Shown here piece by piece: positions 41,945 to 50,547 of a stretch of DNA of 64,000 nt. A program made the translations under genes and the position numbers. The DNA comes from Curtobacterium sp. PhB115 (GTDB taxonomy: Bacteria; Actinomycetota; Actinomycetes; Actinomycetales; Microbacteriaceae), in the NCBI RefSeq assembly GCF_003752025.1, contig NZ_RJKR01000007.1:186001-250000 (forward strand), written 5' to 3'. Below the pieces are notes generated by a model. That model saw only the letters and a list, made by a program, of their open reading frames with translations, made no database searches and was not told where the DNA came from. Each line of letters opens with the position of its first letter. The stretch's first letter is position 1.

Positions 41945-42547
41945 CTACATCGTTGGGGAAGGCTTGGTTCGTCGCGCCGCGACGGGCTCGGCGTGCTTCG
42001 CGAGTGCACGGTAGATGGTGGTGCGGCTAACGCCGAGCACGTCGCCGATCTGCGCGACGGTCATGTCCTGCTGTTCGTAGAGCCGGCGTGCGGTGCGCAC
42101 CTGGTCCGCGGAGAGCCGAGATGGTCGGCCGCCGGTGCGGCCGCGGGCTCGAGCGGCGGCGAGGCCGGCGTTGGTGCGTTCCTTGATGAGGTCCCGTTCG
42201 AACTCCGCCAACGCGGCGAAGACGTGGAACACGAGCCGGCCGCCGGGCGAGGTGGTGTCGATGGTCTCCTGCAGGGACCGGAACCCGATGCCGCGCTCGG
42301 CGAGAGCGTGCAGCTGATCGATGAGGTGCCGGATGGACCGGCCGAGCCGGTCGAGTCGCCAGACGACGAGAGTGTCGCCGGGGCGGAGCTGGTCGAGGAG
42401 CTTGTCGAGCTCGGGCCGGTGTTGGAGCGACCCGGACATGGTGTCGACGAACACGCGGTAGCAGCCAGCGGCGTTGAGCGCGTCGATCTGCAGCGACGCG
42501 TCCTGGTCTGTGGTGGACACGCGCGCATACCCGAGAAGGTGACCCAT
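41945..42547 (-). CDS. Serine resolvase of the transposon
   Basis: A 200-residue small serine recombinase: GYARVSTTDQDASLQ with the active Ser, VVWRLDRLGRS (catalytic Arg), then the E-helix and the C-terminal HTH MTVAQIGDVLGVSRTTIYRAL. It resolves cointegrates at a res site next to its start. ATG 42547 begins MGHLLGYARVS. The reading frame continues upstream, but that part is not resolvase-like. A close relative is encoded at 50548. Confidence 0.9.
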   Translation of the reverse strand: MGHLLGYARVSTTDQDASLQIDALNAAGCYRVFVDTMSGSLQHRPELDKLLDQLRPGDTLVVWRLDRLGRSIRHLIDQLHALAERGIGFRSLQETIDTTSPGGRLVFHVFAALAEFERDLIKERTNAGLAAARARGRTGGRPSRLSADQVRTARRLYEQQDMTVAQIGDVLGVSRTTIYRALAKHAEPVAARRTKPSPTM

Positions 42548-42556
42548 GAAGAGAAC

Positions 42557-42674
42557 GTAGCGAAACTCGACCAGGAGGGGTAGTGGCGGCACGTAGATTC
42601 TGGGACTGGGTTCCGCTACAAGACACGGCGCCTCGCACCCGGACTGAGCGCCGGTACGGATAGTTGTAGCGGAA
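42557..42674. promoter_or_regulatory. Candidate res site of the transposon resolvase
   Basis: Related words lie between the resolvase start and the cargo: GTAGCGAAA (42557-42565), TTCCGCTACAA (42611-42621) and its exact inverse TTGTAGCGGAA (42664-42674). A similar TTCCGCTACGTTC precedes the second resolvase at 50528-50540. Repeated half-sites beside a resolvase gene are the usual res layout. Confidence 0.5.
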
Positions 42675-42687
42675 TCGTTCGTATTTG

Positions 42688-43260
42688 TTACGTCTGCCGC
42701 GCTCGCGCGGCGAGCCGGAGTGCTTGCACGGAACGGAGGTGTTGTTCCGATCGGTGGCGGCCGTTGGCGGGAGACGGATGTGGTGCTGCGATGACCGGAA
42801 GGAGTCGGGGGTGCTCGTCCAGGGTGAAGTGTCGCATGACGCCGTCGAGGGCAACGGCCCCGTACGTGACGATCGCAGTGAGAGCGGGGAGGGCCGCGAG
42901 CAGTGTGGCGAGGGCATGCCGCCCCTCGTCGATGTCCTCGAGTCGCACGCGGTCGGGCAGTTCCCATGGGACAAGGTTCCAGCGGACGTACTCGCCGCGT
43001 GCGAGTCCGGACTCGATACGGGCTGCTCGGAACGCGGCCGCGGTCGGGCCCGGGTTGTCCTCGCTGCAGATCGCTGCGTGCGCTGCGGCGATGGTCTGGG
43101 GGCCAGGCGACTGCATCAGGACCAGGACACGGCTGAATCTGCCGCCGGATCGTGGGTCGAAGCTCGGGACGAACCGTCGGCTGCCGTCGGGCGCGGTCCG
43201 CCACGTCTCCGCGAGACCGTTCAGCGATCGAACGTCAGCGAGTTCCTCGGGGGTACTCAT
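42688..43260 (-). CDS. Uracil-DNA glycosylase-superfamily protein
   Basis: A 190-residue protein with the fold words of the family: VLVLMQSPGPQT (glycine-proline loop near the N-terminus), VRWNLVPWELPD and the late AAPHPSPAN, equivalent to the His-containing leucine loop. The N-terminus RRFVPSFDPRSGG suggests it recognises a base or nucleotide. It overlaps the TDT gene by four bases. Its role on a transposon is unclear. Uracil excision or nucleotide binding is inferred from the fold only. Confidence 0.65.
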   Translation of the reverse strand: MSTPEELADVRSLNGLAETWRTAPDGSRRFVPSFDPRSGGRFSRVLVLMQSPGPQTIAAAHAAICSEDNPGPTAAAFRAARIESGLARGEYVRWNLVPWELPDRVRLEDIDEGRHALATLLAALPALTAIVTYGAVALDGVMRHFTLDEHPRLLPVIAAPHPSPANGRHRSEQHLRSVQALRLAARARQT

Positions 43261-44423
43261 GCCGGCTGTGGCGGTGCCAGCAGGGTGCCACGGATGACGG
43301 ATCCGTGAAAGGTGCGAAGGGCAACGGTGATCCATGCGGCGACGAGGCCGGCGTAGTAGATGACGGCGAGGACGGCAACGACGGTCAGGCCTGAGTGCAG
43401 GGCGAGCCCGTTCAGGCCGGTGACGCAGGTCCCGACGGGGAACGTGAAGGACCACCAAGTCAGGCTGAACGGCAAGTGTTCGCGGGCAGTGCGGATGGTG
43501 ATCGCGAGGGCGATGACGGTCCACAGCAGCGCGAAGCCGAGCATCGCGAACCCGTACACCAGCGCCACGACCAGCAGGGCATGCGCGGTACTCGCATCGA
43601 CAACGGTGGGGGCGTTCGATGCGAGGAGGTTCACCGCGGTGATCGACTGTCCGACCGGCCCGAGGACGATCCACAGAGTCGGGACCATGCCGGCGTCCCC
43701 GACCTTGTGCTGCGCGAGACGGTTCCAGATCAGCGTGATCACGACCAGCGACGTGATGAGGCTGAGGCCGAAGAAGCCGTAGCAGGACCACAGCAGCGTC
43801 TCCCGCGCCTGCCCGGCGGGGGCGTACGGCAGCAGGAGCGCACCGGTGGAGGCGGACACCATCGGCGGGACGATCGGCATCAGCCAGCCGCCGAACGCGG
43901 AGTCGGGCTTGTTCTCGTGGCGGGTGAACGCCAGGTACGGCACGAGCACTGCCGTGAGCAGTCCTCCGATGGTGCCGATGGTCCACAGGACCCAGTCGAT
44001 GGTGACGGCGGCGGGCAGGCCGACCCAGTCCTTGCCGAGCAGGAGTGTCCCGGCGCCGACGGTGAGGAACGCCATCGGTGGTGCGCCGTAGAAGTGCGAG
44101 ATCACCGGGTTGAGCTGGTGCCCGGCTGCAGTGCTCCGGTAGCGGATCCAGTGCAGCACCGTCGCGGTCGTGAGGGCGACGAGGAGCACCGCGGCGATCG
44201 CCCACACGACCGTCGCCGCGAGGCGCAGCCCGGGGAACTGCAGCGGCAGTGACGCAGCTGCGACAGCGACGATCCCCGTGCCCATGATCGACGCGAACCA
44301 GTTCGGTGTGAGATTCGACACGATCAGGCCTGGCCGCTCCAGGTCACGGAACAACGCCGTCTGCGGCCGTTGGGGCAGCTGGCTACCGTTCGCGGGTGCA
44401 GGGTCCGTGCGGAGCGTTGTCAT
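43257..44423 (-). CDS. TDT family transporter (TehA/sulfite-efflux type)
   Basis: A 388-residue ten-helix protein. TPNWFASIMGTGIVAVAA near the N-terminus and WWSFTFPVGTCVTGLNGLAL near the C-terminus are hallmarks of tellurite-resistance/dicarboxylate transporters. SLAC1-like members pass anions including nitrate, chloride and sulfite. In a fluoride-carrying element a second anion route is notable. The substrate is unknown. It is divergent from a LysR gene, probably its regulator. Confidence 0.82.
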   Translation of the reverse strand: MTTLRTDPAPANGSQLPQRPQTALFRDLERPGLIVSNLTPNWFASIMGTGIVAVAAASLPLQFPGLRLAATVVWAIAAVLLVALTTATVLHWIRYRSTAAGHQLNPVISHFYGAPPMAFLTVGAGTLLLGKDWVGLPAAVTIDWVLWTIGTIGGLLTAVLVPYLAFTRHENKPDSAFGGWLMPIVPPMVSASTGALLLPYAPAGQARETLLWSCYGFFGLSLITSLVVITLIWNRLAQHKVGDAGMVPTLWIVLGPVGQSITAVNLLASNAPTVVDASTAHALLVVALVYGFAMLGFALLWTVIALAITIRTAREHLPFSLTWWSFTFPVGTCVTGLNGLALHSGLTVVAVLAVIYYAGLVAAWITVALRTFHGSVIRGTLLAPPQPA

Positions 44424-44486
44424 GGGCCAAGCCTGCGCGAATCCTGCCTCTGGCGGTACCCGGAACCTCTTGGCAGGGCACAATCA

Positions 44487-45419
44487 ATGATTGTGGCACT
44501 ACGGCGACTCACGGACCGAACCCTCGACCTCGACACACTCGACGTGCTCGCACGCGTCGCCGAGACCGGCTCCCTCTCCGCTGCCGCTGGAGCGCTCGGC
44601 GTCACGCAACAGGCAGTGTCTGCTCGGATCCGGGTCGCCGAGCGCATGGTCGGTCACTTGTTGGTGCACCGCTCGACCACGGGGTCGGTGCTGACCGAGA
44701 CCGGCAGGCTCGTCGTCGGGCTGGCCGGACCGGTCCTCGACGCGTCTCGCCACCTCGAAGCAGGAGTGGCTGCGCTGCGGACTCCCACGGGTTCGCTCGT
44801 CGTCGCAGCGTCACAGACGATCGCGGAGCTGCTGCTGCCGGGCTGGCTGCTCGAATTCCGCCGCCGCGAACCCGACGTGCGGGTGCGCCTGATCGCGGGC
44901 AACTCCGCCGCGGTGACGGACCTCGTGCAGTCGGGTGGCGCGAACCTCGGGTTCACGGAGACCCCGGTGACGGCGGCAGGTGTGTCCGCGCAGGTGATCG
45001 CGGACGATGAGCTCGCGGTCGTCGTTGCGCCGGAACATCCCTGGGCTCGGTCGACCGGGATCACTGCGGAGGTCCTGGCGGCGACGGCTCTGCTCCTGCG
45101 GGAAGAAGGTTCCGGAACTCGCGCGACCCTCGCCGCATGGCTCAGGGAGGCCGGTTTGAGCATGTCGGTTCCGGCCGCGGTGCTGGAGACCACGAGCATC
45201 ATCCGGGCGAACGCGCAGGCTGGAATTGCACCGGCGGTGATGAGCCTTCGCACGGTCGCCGCCGACATCAACGACGGGTCGCTGGTGCGGGTCCCGCTCG
45301 CTGGGCCGCCACTTGCCCGGCCGTTGCGGGCGATCTGGTCGGGAGAGCCTCAGCCAGCTGGTTCTGCTTTCCTGCGCGTCGCCCACGAGGTGACCGGTCG
45401 GGGTCAGCGCAGCCCGTAG
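44487..45419 (+). CDS. LysR family regulator
   Basis: A 310-residue LysR protein. The HTH is LDTLDVLARVAETGSLSAAAGALGVTQQAVSARIR (read in parts), and the effector domain contains GSLVVAASQTIAELLLPGWL and VVVAPEHPWA. It is divergent from the TDT transporter with a 63-base gap, the standard arrangement for control of that gene. Its end overlaps the end of the enolase B gene by 16 bases, a tight convergent junction. Confidence 0.85.
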   Translation: MIVALRRLTDRTLDLDTLDVLARVAETGSLSAAAGALGVTQQAVSARIRVAERMVGHLLVHRSTTGSVLTETGRLVVGLAGPVLDASRHLEAGVAALRTPTGSLVVAASQTIAELLLPGWLLEFRRREPDVRVRLIAGNSAAVTDLVQSGGANLGFTETPVTAAGVSAQVIADDELAVVVAPEHPWARSTGITAEVLAATALLLREEGSGTRATLAAWLREAGLSMSVPAAVLETTSIIRANAQAGIAPAVMSLRTVAADINDGSLVRVPLAGPPLARPLRAIWSGEPQPAGSAFLRVAHEVTGRGQRSP

Positions 45420-46738
45420 GGCAGCTCCGGATTGTTCTCCGCGATCTCGGTGAGCCGGTTGTACTTGGCGACGCGTTCTCCGCGGGCGGGTGCGCCGGAC
45501 TTGATCTGTCCGGTTCCGGTGCCGACGACGAGGTCCGCGATGAACGTGTCGGTGGTCTCGCCGGACCGGTGCGACACCATGCTCCGCATCCCGAGCGAGC
45601 GTGCGACGCCGATCGCGTCGAGGGTCTGGGAGACGGTGCCGATCTGGTTCGGCTTGATGAGCGCCGCGTTCGAGAGGCCGTCCTTCCCACCGTCGCGGAT
45701 GCGCTGCGGATCGGTGACGTAGAGATCATCGCCGACGATCTGGAGCATGTCGCCGAGCGCGAACGACATCGCCTTCCAGCCGCCGTGGTCATCTTCGGAG
45801 AAGCCGTCTTCGATGCTCCGGATCGGATACCGGCTGATGAGGTCGCGGTAGTAGTCGACCATGCCTGCGCGGTCGAGCCGGCGGTCCACGACCCGGTAGC
45901 TACCGTCACCGAGCGCGAACTCGTTCGCCGCCGGGTCGAGTGCGATCGCGACGGTGTCCACGCCGGGCTCGTAACCGGCGGCACTGATCGCGGCGACGAG
46001 GAGGTCGAGGGCCTCCTCGGGCGCGGCGATCGACGGGGCGAAGCCGCCTTCGTCCCCGAGACCGAGACTGCCGAACCGTTCCCGGACCAGTGCCGCCAGC
46101 GCGTGGTAGACGTCCGATCCGATCCGAACCGCGTCGGTCATGGTCTCGGCGTTCACCGGGGCGATCATGAACTCCTGGAAGTCGAGCGCGTTCGCTGCGT
46201 GCGCTCCGCCGTTGAGCACGTTGAAGTGCGGGACGGGCAGGCGGGGCGTGCTGCCGGTGACGTCTGCGATCCAACGCCAGAGCGGCAGCTCCGCTGCGGC
46301 GGCGAGAGCGCGTGCCATCGCGATCGAGGTCGCGACGACACTGTTCGCGCCGAGCCGGCGGTGGTTCGGGGTGCCGTCGAGGGCAGCGAGGGCGGCGTCG
46401 GCCTGCCCGATCGAGGTCCACGACTGGCCGGTGATCATCGGTGCGACGTCCGTCGTGATGAGGTGCAGTGCCTGGCTCACGTCGCGGCCGCCGTAGCTGC
46501 TGCCGCCGTCGCGAAGCTCGACAGCCTCATGCGCGCCAGTGGATGCGCCTGCGGGGGCGTCACCGGTGACGACGGTGCCGTCCTCGAGCTCGAGACGCAC
46601 CTGGATCGTCGGGTAGCCGCGGGAGTCGAGGATCCGGGAGCCGTGCAGGCTGCTGATGGTGACGGGGCGGCTGGTGTGGGTCACGTACTCGCCCTGATGG
46701 TGGGTGGTGTGGTGGACGTTGCTGATGTAGTCGTTCAC
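45404..46738 (-). CDS. eno: Enolase, operon B
   Basis: A 444-residue enolase paralogous to the operon A gene and of the same length. GASTGAHEAVELRDG, GDEGGFAPS, IEDGFSEDDHGG, LIKPNQIGT and SHRSGETTDTF are conserved. The N-terminal extension is again His-containing (NVHHTTHHQGEYVTHTS). It is the last gene of operon B, separated from ppa by the conserved RNA element. Confidence 0.92.
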   Translation of the reverse strand: MNDYISNVHHTTHHQGEYVTHTSRPVTISSLHGSRILDSRGYPTIQVRLELEDGTVVTGDAPAGASTGAHEAVELRDGGSSYGGRDVSQALHLITTDVAPMITGQSWTSIGQADAALAALDGTPNHRRLGANSVVATSIAMARALAAAAELPLWRWIADVTGSTPRLPVPHFNVLNGGAHAANALDFQEFMIAPVNAETMTDAVRIGSDVYHALAALVRERFGSLGLGDEGGFAPSIAAPEEALDLLVAAISAAGYEPGVDTVAIALDPAANEFALGDGSYRVVDRRLDRAGMVDYYRDLISRYPIRSIEDGFSEDDHGGWKAMSFALGDMLQIVGDDLYVTDPQRIRDGGKDGLSNAALIKPNQIGTVSQTLDAIGVARSLGMRSMVSHRSGETTDTFIADLVVGTGTGQIKSGAPARGERVAKYNRLTEIAENNPELPYGLR

Positions 46739-46772
46739 GGCGGTTGTCGCCTTTCGGGTTGGTCGTGCGGGT

Positions 46773-46842
46773 GTGGGCCGCGGGGAGGCGGAGGGACGAC
46801 CTCCTGGCGATCACTGGGCGCCAGTTGCCTCCCCACGGCGGT
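46773..46842 (-). ncRNA. Conserved three-way-junction element between ppa and eno, operon B
   Basis: The counterpart of 37611-37680 on the opposite strand. 69 of 70 positions are the same, and the only change gives a U-G pair in the closing stem. It begins 35 bases before the enolase ATG. Confidence 0.6.
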
Positions 46843-46883
46843 TCAGGGCGCGCACTGGATGGTGTCGGGTGCGCGGGTGCCGG

Positions 46884-47369
46884 TCAGGGGTGCGGGGTGA
46901 ACCGTTCCTGTGCGGCGCGGATGATGGCTTCGGCGTCGACACGGTTCGCCCACCCGTTGGTGGTGACGTGCTTGCCGTGCTCGATCTCCTTGTAGTGGGC
47001 GAAGAAGTGCTCGATCTCCGCCAGGACCGGCTCGGCGACGTCGGAGATGTCCTGGACGTGGTCGAAGCGGACGTCTCCGGCGGGGACGGTGAGGATCTTG
47101 TCATCGCCGCCGTTCTCGTCGACCATGCGGAGCATCCCGACCGGGCGGACGTCGATGACGACGCCGGGGAACGTGGGCCGGGGCAGCAGCACGAGCGCGT
47201 CGAGGGGGTCGCCGTCATCGCCGAGAGTGTCGTCGATCGAGCCGTAGTCCTGCGGGAACACCATGCTGGTGAACACCGCCCGGTCCAGGCGGATCCGTCC
47301 GGTGGCGTGGTCGACCTCGTACTTGTTGCCGCTGCCGCGGGGGATCTCGATCGTGATGTCGAAGTGCAT
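46884..47369 (-). CDS. ppa: Inorganic pyrophosphatase, operon B
   Basis: A 161-residue family I pyrophosphatase ([38 protein letters not shown]). ATG 47369 is chosen over TTG 47399 because it has GGGAG upstream and gives exactly the length of the operon A enzyme. The open frame from 47399 overlaps the crcB stop. Confidence 0.9.
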   Translation of the reverse strand: MHFDITIEIPRGSGNKYEVDHATGRIRLDRAVFTSMVFPQDYGSIDDTLGDDGDPLDALVLLPRPTFPGVVIDVRPVGMLRMVDENGGDDKILTVPAGDVRFDHVQDISDVAEPVLAEIEHFFAHYKEIEHGKHVTTNGWANRVDAEAIIRAAQERFTPHP

Positions 47370-47395
47370 GAGCTGTTCGTCTCCCAGTCGGATGG

Positions 47396-47767
47396 TCAAG
47401 TGAGGGTGCCGAGGGTGACGCCCCCGGCGGCTGCGGCGACGGAGACGACGAGCATCCCGAGCCCGTTCACGGCAGCCGCGGTGGTGCGGCCAGTGCGTGC
47501 GAGGCGGACGGTCTCGAAGCTGGCGGTGCTGAACGTGGTGTAGCCACCCATGAGCCCTGTTCCGAGCACCGCGACGGGGGTGGCGCCGAGGTGACCGGCG
47601 GCGCCGGTGATCAAGCCCAGCAGGAACGAGCCGGTGATGTTGATCGTCAGCGTCCCGACCGGGAGCCGGAACTGCCGACCCCGGTTGATCGCACCATCCA
47701 CGAAGAACCGTGCGGCCGCGCCGACACCGCCAGCGACCGCGACGCTGAGGAAGGCCAGGGCGCTCAT
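47396..47767 (-). CDS. crcB: CrcB/FluC fluoride channel subunit 2, operon B
   Basis: A 123-residue four-helix subunit with [18 protein letters not shown] start ([13 protein letters not shown]), [19 protein letters not shown] and [19 protein letters not shown]. It is equal in length to its operon A counterpart and overlaps subunit 1 by four bases. Confidence 0.9.
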   Translation of the reverse strand: MSALAFLSVAVAGGVGAAARFFVDGAINRGRQFRLPVGTLTINITGSFLLGLITGAAGHLGATPVAVLGTGLMGGYTTFSTASFETVRLARTGRTTAAAVNGLGMLVVSVAAAAGGVTLGTLT

Positions 47768-48267
47768 GATGTGGCCCCGTTCGGTCGGACCAAACCCGCG
47801 ATCGCGAGGCCGCTACCGGTGGCGATCGCGCCGGCGAGGACCGTCAGGAGCGCGTACCCGGTGCCGGCCAACCCGCGGCCAGCGAGGAACAACACCGCGG
47901 TGCTGGTCGCGAGGGTGCTGTAGGTGGTGAACCCGCCGAGGACACCGGTTCCCAGAAGCAGGCGCAGTGTCCGGCGGCGACCCTCGTCACGTCCGCGATG
48001 CGCGAGGTGTTCCAGCAGCACACCCAGTAGGAGCGCGCCGGCGATGTTGATCCAGAAGATCGCCCAGGACACCTCCTGCTGAGCGGGGAACGCGGTGCTG
48101 AGTCCGTCGCGTGCGGCGGTACCGATGGCGCCGCCGAGTGCGACGACACCGAGGTACCGCCACCGCAGATGCACTGGCCGGTCGATACGTTCCGGGTCGT
48201 TGGCGTCGATGTCTGGGTCGGGCGGGAGCTGCCCATCGGGCAGCTGCGTGTCCGTTCGGGAGGTCAT
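47764..48267 (-). CDS. crcB: CrcB/FluC fluoride channel subunit 1, operon B
   Basis: A 167-residue protein with the same extended hydrophilic N-terminus as in operon A ([21 protein letters not shown]), then [35 protein letters not shown] and [18 protein letters not shown] overlaps the mutase stop by four bases. Confidence 0.9.
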   Translation of the reverse strand: MTSRTDTQLPDGQLPPDPDIDANDPERIDRPVHLRWRYLGVVALGGAIGTAARDGLSTAFPAQQEVSWAIFWINIAGALLLGVLLEHLAHRGRDEGRRRTLRLLLGTGVLGGFTTYSTLATSTAVLFLAGRGLAGTGYALLTVLAGAIATGSGLAIAGLVRPNGATS

Positions 48268-49007
48268 GTTCCACCTTCCGCAGCGACCGCTGCCGCTGCT
48301 GCTCGTGCTGCCGGATGCAGGTACTCCCCACCCCGCGGACAGAACCCACCGTCGCCGTCGAACCGGTAGATCAGGGGTTCGCCCGTGGGGAGGTTCAGGT
48401 CCGCGAGCTCACCGTCAGTTAGGCCGTCCATGCAGGCACACAGTGCCCGCAGTGAGTTGCCGTGCGCGACGACGAGCACTGTCTGCCCGTCGCGGAGTGC
48501 CGGGGTGATGCTGTGCGACAGGACGGGTTGGACCCGGCGGATGACGTCGGAGAGTGTTTCGGTTCGACGAAGTGCCGCCCACGGCAGTCCACGAAGCGCC
48601 GGCGTCCGCCGGAGCGCCAGCCACGCGCGGATCGACATGCGTGGTGGCCGTCCCGTGCGGGTCCGACGAACAGCGAAGAACTGCTCCGCCCCCAACGCCG
48701 CTTGCGCATTCTGCTTGGACATGCCGGTGAGGGCGCCGTAGTTCCGCTCGTTCAACCGCCACGTCGACTCGATCGGCGCATCACGTCCGAGGACGTCGGT
48801 GACGAGCTCCGCCGTGTGGAGCGCCCGCTCGAGCGTCGACGTGAGCACGAGGTCCGGTCGGATGCCGGCATGCAGAAGTAGCAACCCAGCCCGATTCGCT
48901 TCGGCGCTGCCCTGTTCGGTCAGCGCGACGTCTCGCAAGCCGGTGAAGGTACCGGCAGCGTTCGCAGTGCTCTGTCCGTGGCGGAGCAGAACAAGCTGGC
49001 CGGTCAC
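48264..49007 (-). CDS. gpmA: Phosphoglycerate mutase-like enzyme, operon B
   Basis: A 247-residue histidine phosphatase: VLLRHGQSTANAAG, LNERNYGALTG and VLVVAHGNSLRAL. GTG 49007 overlaps the stress-protein TGA (GTGA) and gives exactly the operon A length. Same order and coupling as operon A. Confidence 0.85.
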   Translation of the reverse strand: MTGQLVLLRHGQSTANAAGTFTGLRDVALTEQGSAEANRAGLLLLHAGIRPDLVLTSTLERALHTAELVTDVLGRDAPIESTWRLNERNYGALTGMSKQNAQAALGAEQFFAVRRTRTGRPPRMSIRAWLALRRTPALRGLPWAALRRTETLSDVIRRVQPVLSHSITPALRDGQTVLVVAHGNSLRALCACMDGLTDGELADLNLPTGEPLIYRFDGDGGFCPRGGEYLHPAARAAAAAVAAEGGT

Positions 49008-49510
49008 GGGGTGTCCCACGGCAGTGGGGCATCGAACCCGACCGGATCAACGGGCACTACGAGCACTGAACGGTGCTGCTGATGGGTCAGCCGTACCGCG
49101 ACCGACCCCGTGAAGAACTCCGCGATTCGACCCGCTCCCGTCCTGGCCCCGACGACCAGCATCGCCGCGTCGCGGTCTTCGGCCACCTGCGACAGTGCCC
49201 GGCTCGGATCCCCGACACCCGGGACGAACGTGACGTCGACGCCGTAGGTCGTTGCGGCAGCACGTACTGCCGCCTTGTCACTGTCCGACAAGCCCTGCGG
49301 TGTCGTGTCAGCGGTGTCAGGGTCGATCGGTTCCACCATCACCGACCCGTCCGAGCGCGTACCGGCATCGAAGAGCGATGCATCCACGCTGACGCACACC
49401 AGCGTCGTACCGAAGCGCCGCGCGATAGACGACGCAACCTCGATGACCCCCGGAGCGAGGCCGGGCAGGACGCCGACGACGACCGGTCCGGAACCGATTG
49501 GTGCTGTCAT
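49004..49510 (-). CDS. Universal stress protein, operon B
   Basis: A 168-residue UspA-fold protein with GARTGAGRIAEFFTGSVAVRL (nucleotide loop) and HRSVLVVPVDPVGFDAPLPW, nearly identical at the C-terminus to the operon A protein but much diverged in the N-terminal half (MTAPIGSGPVVVGVLPG). It is the first gene of operon B, directly behind the conserved leader. Confidence 0.8.
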   Translation of the reverse strand: MTAPIGSGPVVVGVLPGLAPGVIEVASSIARRFGTTLVCVSVDASLFDAGTRSDGSVMVEPIDPDTADTTPQGLSDSDKAAVRAAATTYGVDVTFVPGVGDPSRALSQVAEDRDAAMLVVGARTGAGRIAEFFTGSVAVRLTHQQHRSVLVVPVDPVGFDAPLPWDTP

Positions 49511-49631
49511 GACACTCCCTACCTCAGGCGCGCAGAAGCGCGACCAGCTGAGATAGGGACTGTTGTCGACAACTGTCGAGGTTGGGTCCGGCAAGCCCCA
49601 CTACCGGGTCCGAAGACACCACCATTATGCA
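49511..49631 (-). ncRNA. Conserved 5' leader of fluoride operon B (candidate cis-regulatory RNA)
   Basis: The counterpart of 34841-34961: same length, 108 of 121 positions identical. The terminal SD-masking hairpin arms (CCCTATCTCAG and CTGAGGTAGGG) are unchanged, while loops and the second hairpin vary. It ends 43 bases from the inner edge of the right transposon repeat, so the promoter is carried by the transposon. Confidence 0.6.
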
Positions 49632-49673
49632 CCCGAACCCCAAGTCACGCGGGCCGTCTCGCGCACCCGCGAC

Positions 49674-49725
49674 GTCCCGACACCGAAGGAAGCGATTCCG
49701 ACGACACGGAGCGAAGCTGCCCACA
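49674..49725. repeat. Right terminal inverted repeat of the Tn552-like transposon
   Basis: Read on the reverse strand it starts TGTGGGCAGCTTCGCTC and aligns with the left end over 52 bases with 10 mismatches and no gaps. Confidence 0.88.
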
Positions 49726-49731
49726 GAAGGC
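49726..49731. repeat. 6-bp target duplication, right copy
   Basis: GAAGGC directly follows the right transposon end and equals 39670-39675. Confidence 0.85.
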
Positions 49732-49893
49732 CGAGTGACATTCGTTGACGGGCTTCTGGCCGTCGCGGTACTCATCGGCATCAGCTTGAACGCGCTGGTC
49801 GGCTGGTGGTGGGCAGACCCGATCGCCGGCTACGTCATCGTGTTCTACGCCTTCCGGGAAGCGATGCAGATCTTCCGGCCGAGTCATCACTAG
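49732..49893 (+). pseudogene. Cation transporter (CDF-like), 3' part, split by the transposon
   Basis: 53 codons plus stop read RVTFVDGLLAVAVLIGIS, ALVGWWWADPIAGYV and YAFREAMQIFRPSHH. This is the helix 5 metal-site region (FVDG) and helix 6 of the transporter begun at 39235. It has no start of its own and is not expected to be expressed as a useful protein. Confidence 0.85.
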
Positions 49894-49993
49894 CGCGGGA
49901 CTGGGGGAGGTGCCGCCGCACCACCGTTCGGACAGTTGCCGAATGTCCGGAGACTGTGTCAGAATCTTCCTGCGTTCATAGTGCGCGCAACCA

Positions 49994-50017
49994 GCCGGCC
50001 TCGAGCCGGTTTTTTTG
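49994..50017 (+). terminator. Intrinsic terminator
   Basis: CCGGC (49995-49999) pairs with GCCGG (50005-50009) around a short loop (AGCCGG-CCTCGA-GCCGG) and is followed by seven T. It is a rare example here of a classical intrinsic terminator. It follows the remains of the transporter gene by about 100 bases and could also end a small transcript starting near 49935. Confidence 0.75.
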
Positions 50018-50175
50018 TGCCCAGATGTCTCGCCGTGACCCGCGCAGTCTGATCGCCGGTCGCACCCGCGGGTCCGACTCGCGTCCCTCCTCACGGAGGC
50101 CCTAGTCCTCGGACGTGCACGGTGCACGAACCGAGAGTCGGCCAGTTGGCTGACAGATCGAACGGTGGAGGTTCC

Positions 50176-50346
50176 ATGCTCCAGCTGTCGATTGAGATCC
50201 CTGCCCCCGCTGCCTACGCGGTCGGGTTCGCTCTCGCGATGCTCTTCGTCGCGATCGCGATCCGTCAGGTGTGGCCAATCCTGAACGACAAGGCTGCTCG
50301 CCGCGTCGTTCGGGTTCAGCGGGCGAAGGCACTTCGCAAGAAGTAG
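50176..50346 (+). CDS. Small single-helix membrane protein
   Basis: A 56-residue protein: MLQLSIEIPAPAAYAVG, one helix (FALAMLFVAIAIRQVW) and a basic tail (ARRVVRVQRAKALRKK), so the C-terminus stays inside. GGTGGAGG precedes ATG 50176. No function can be assigned. Compact basic membrane proteins of this kind include toxins and small regulators, but nothing here decides it. Confidence 0.55.
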   Translation: MLQLSIEIPAPAAYAVGFALAMLFVAIAIRQVWPILNDKAARRVVRVQRAKALRKK

Positions 50347-50547
50347 CCGGACTCAAAAAACACGCCCCCTCCATCGGCGAGGAGAGCTCTGTCCTCCGAA
50401 TGTATCAAAAACCTCCGTTTGTGGCACATCTCTCACTCCGGATTGCGCAGAGCGCGCCGCGCCGGCGTTGCACGTGGCGGAACTCAGTGCCGATTTCTAC
50501 GTGCCGTTTCCACTGACGTCCGACGGGTTCCGCTACGTTCATGGGTC

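Larger units (their letters stand above)
39676..49725. mobile_element. Complete Tn552-like transposon carrying fluoride operon B
   Basis: A 10,050-bp element bounded by imperfect 52-bp inverted repeats beginning TGTG and a 6-bp target duplication (GAAGGC). Order from the left end: AAA ATPase, DDE transposase, serine resolvase, res-like site, then cargo (uracil-DNA glycosylase-like, TDT transporter, LysR, enolase, pyrophosphatase, two CrcB, phosphoglycerate mutase, stress protein). A 270-residue ATPase and a 467-residue transposase plus resolvase match the Tn552 plan (271 and 480 residues). Intact ends suggest a fairly recent insertion. Confidence 0.88.

Noticed and set aside
42548..43204. N-terminal extension of the resolvase to 43204
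   Set aside because: The extension is antisense to the UDG-like gene and lacks family motifs. The resolvase proper starts at 42547 with MGHLLGYARVS.
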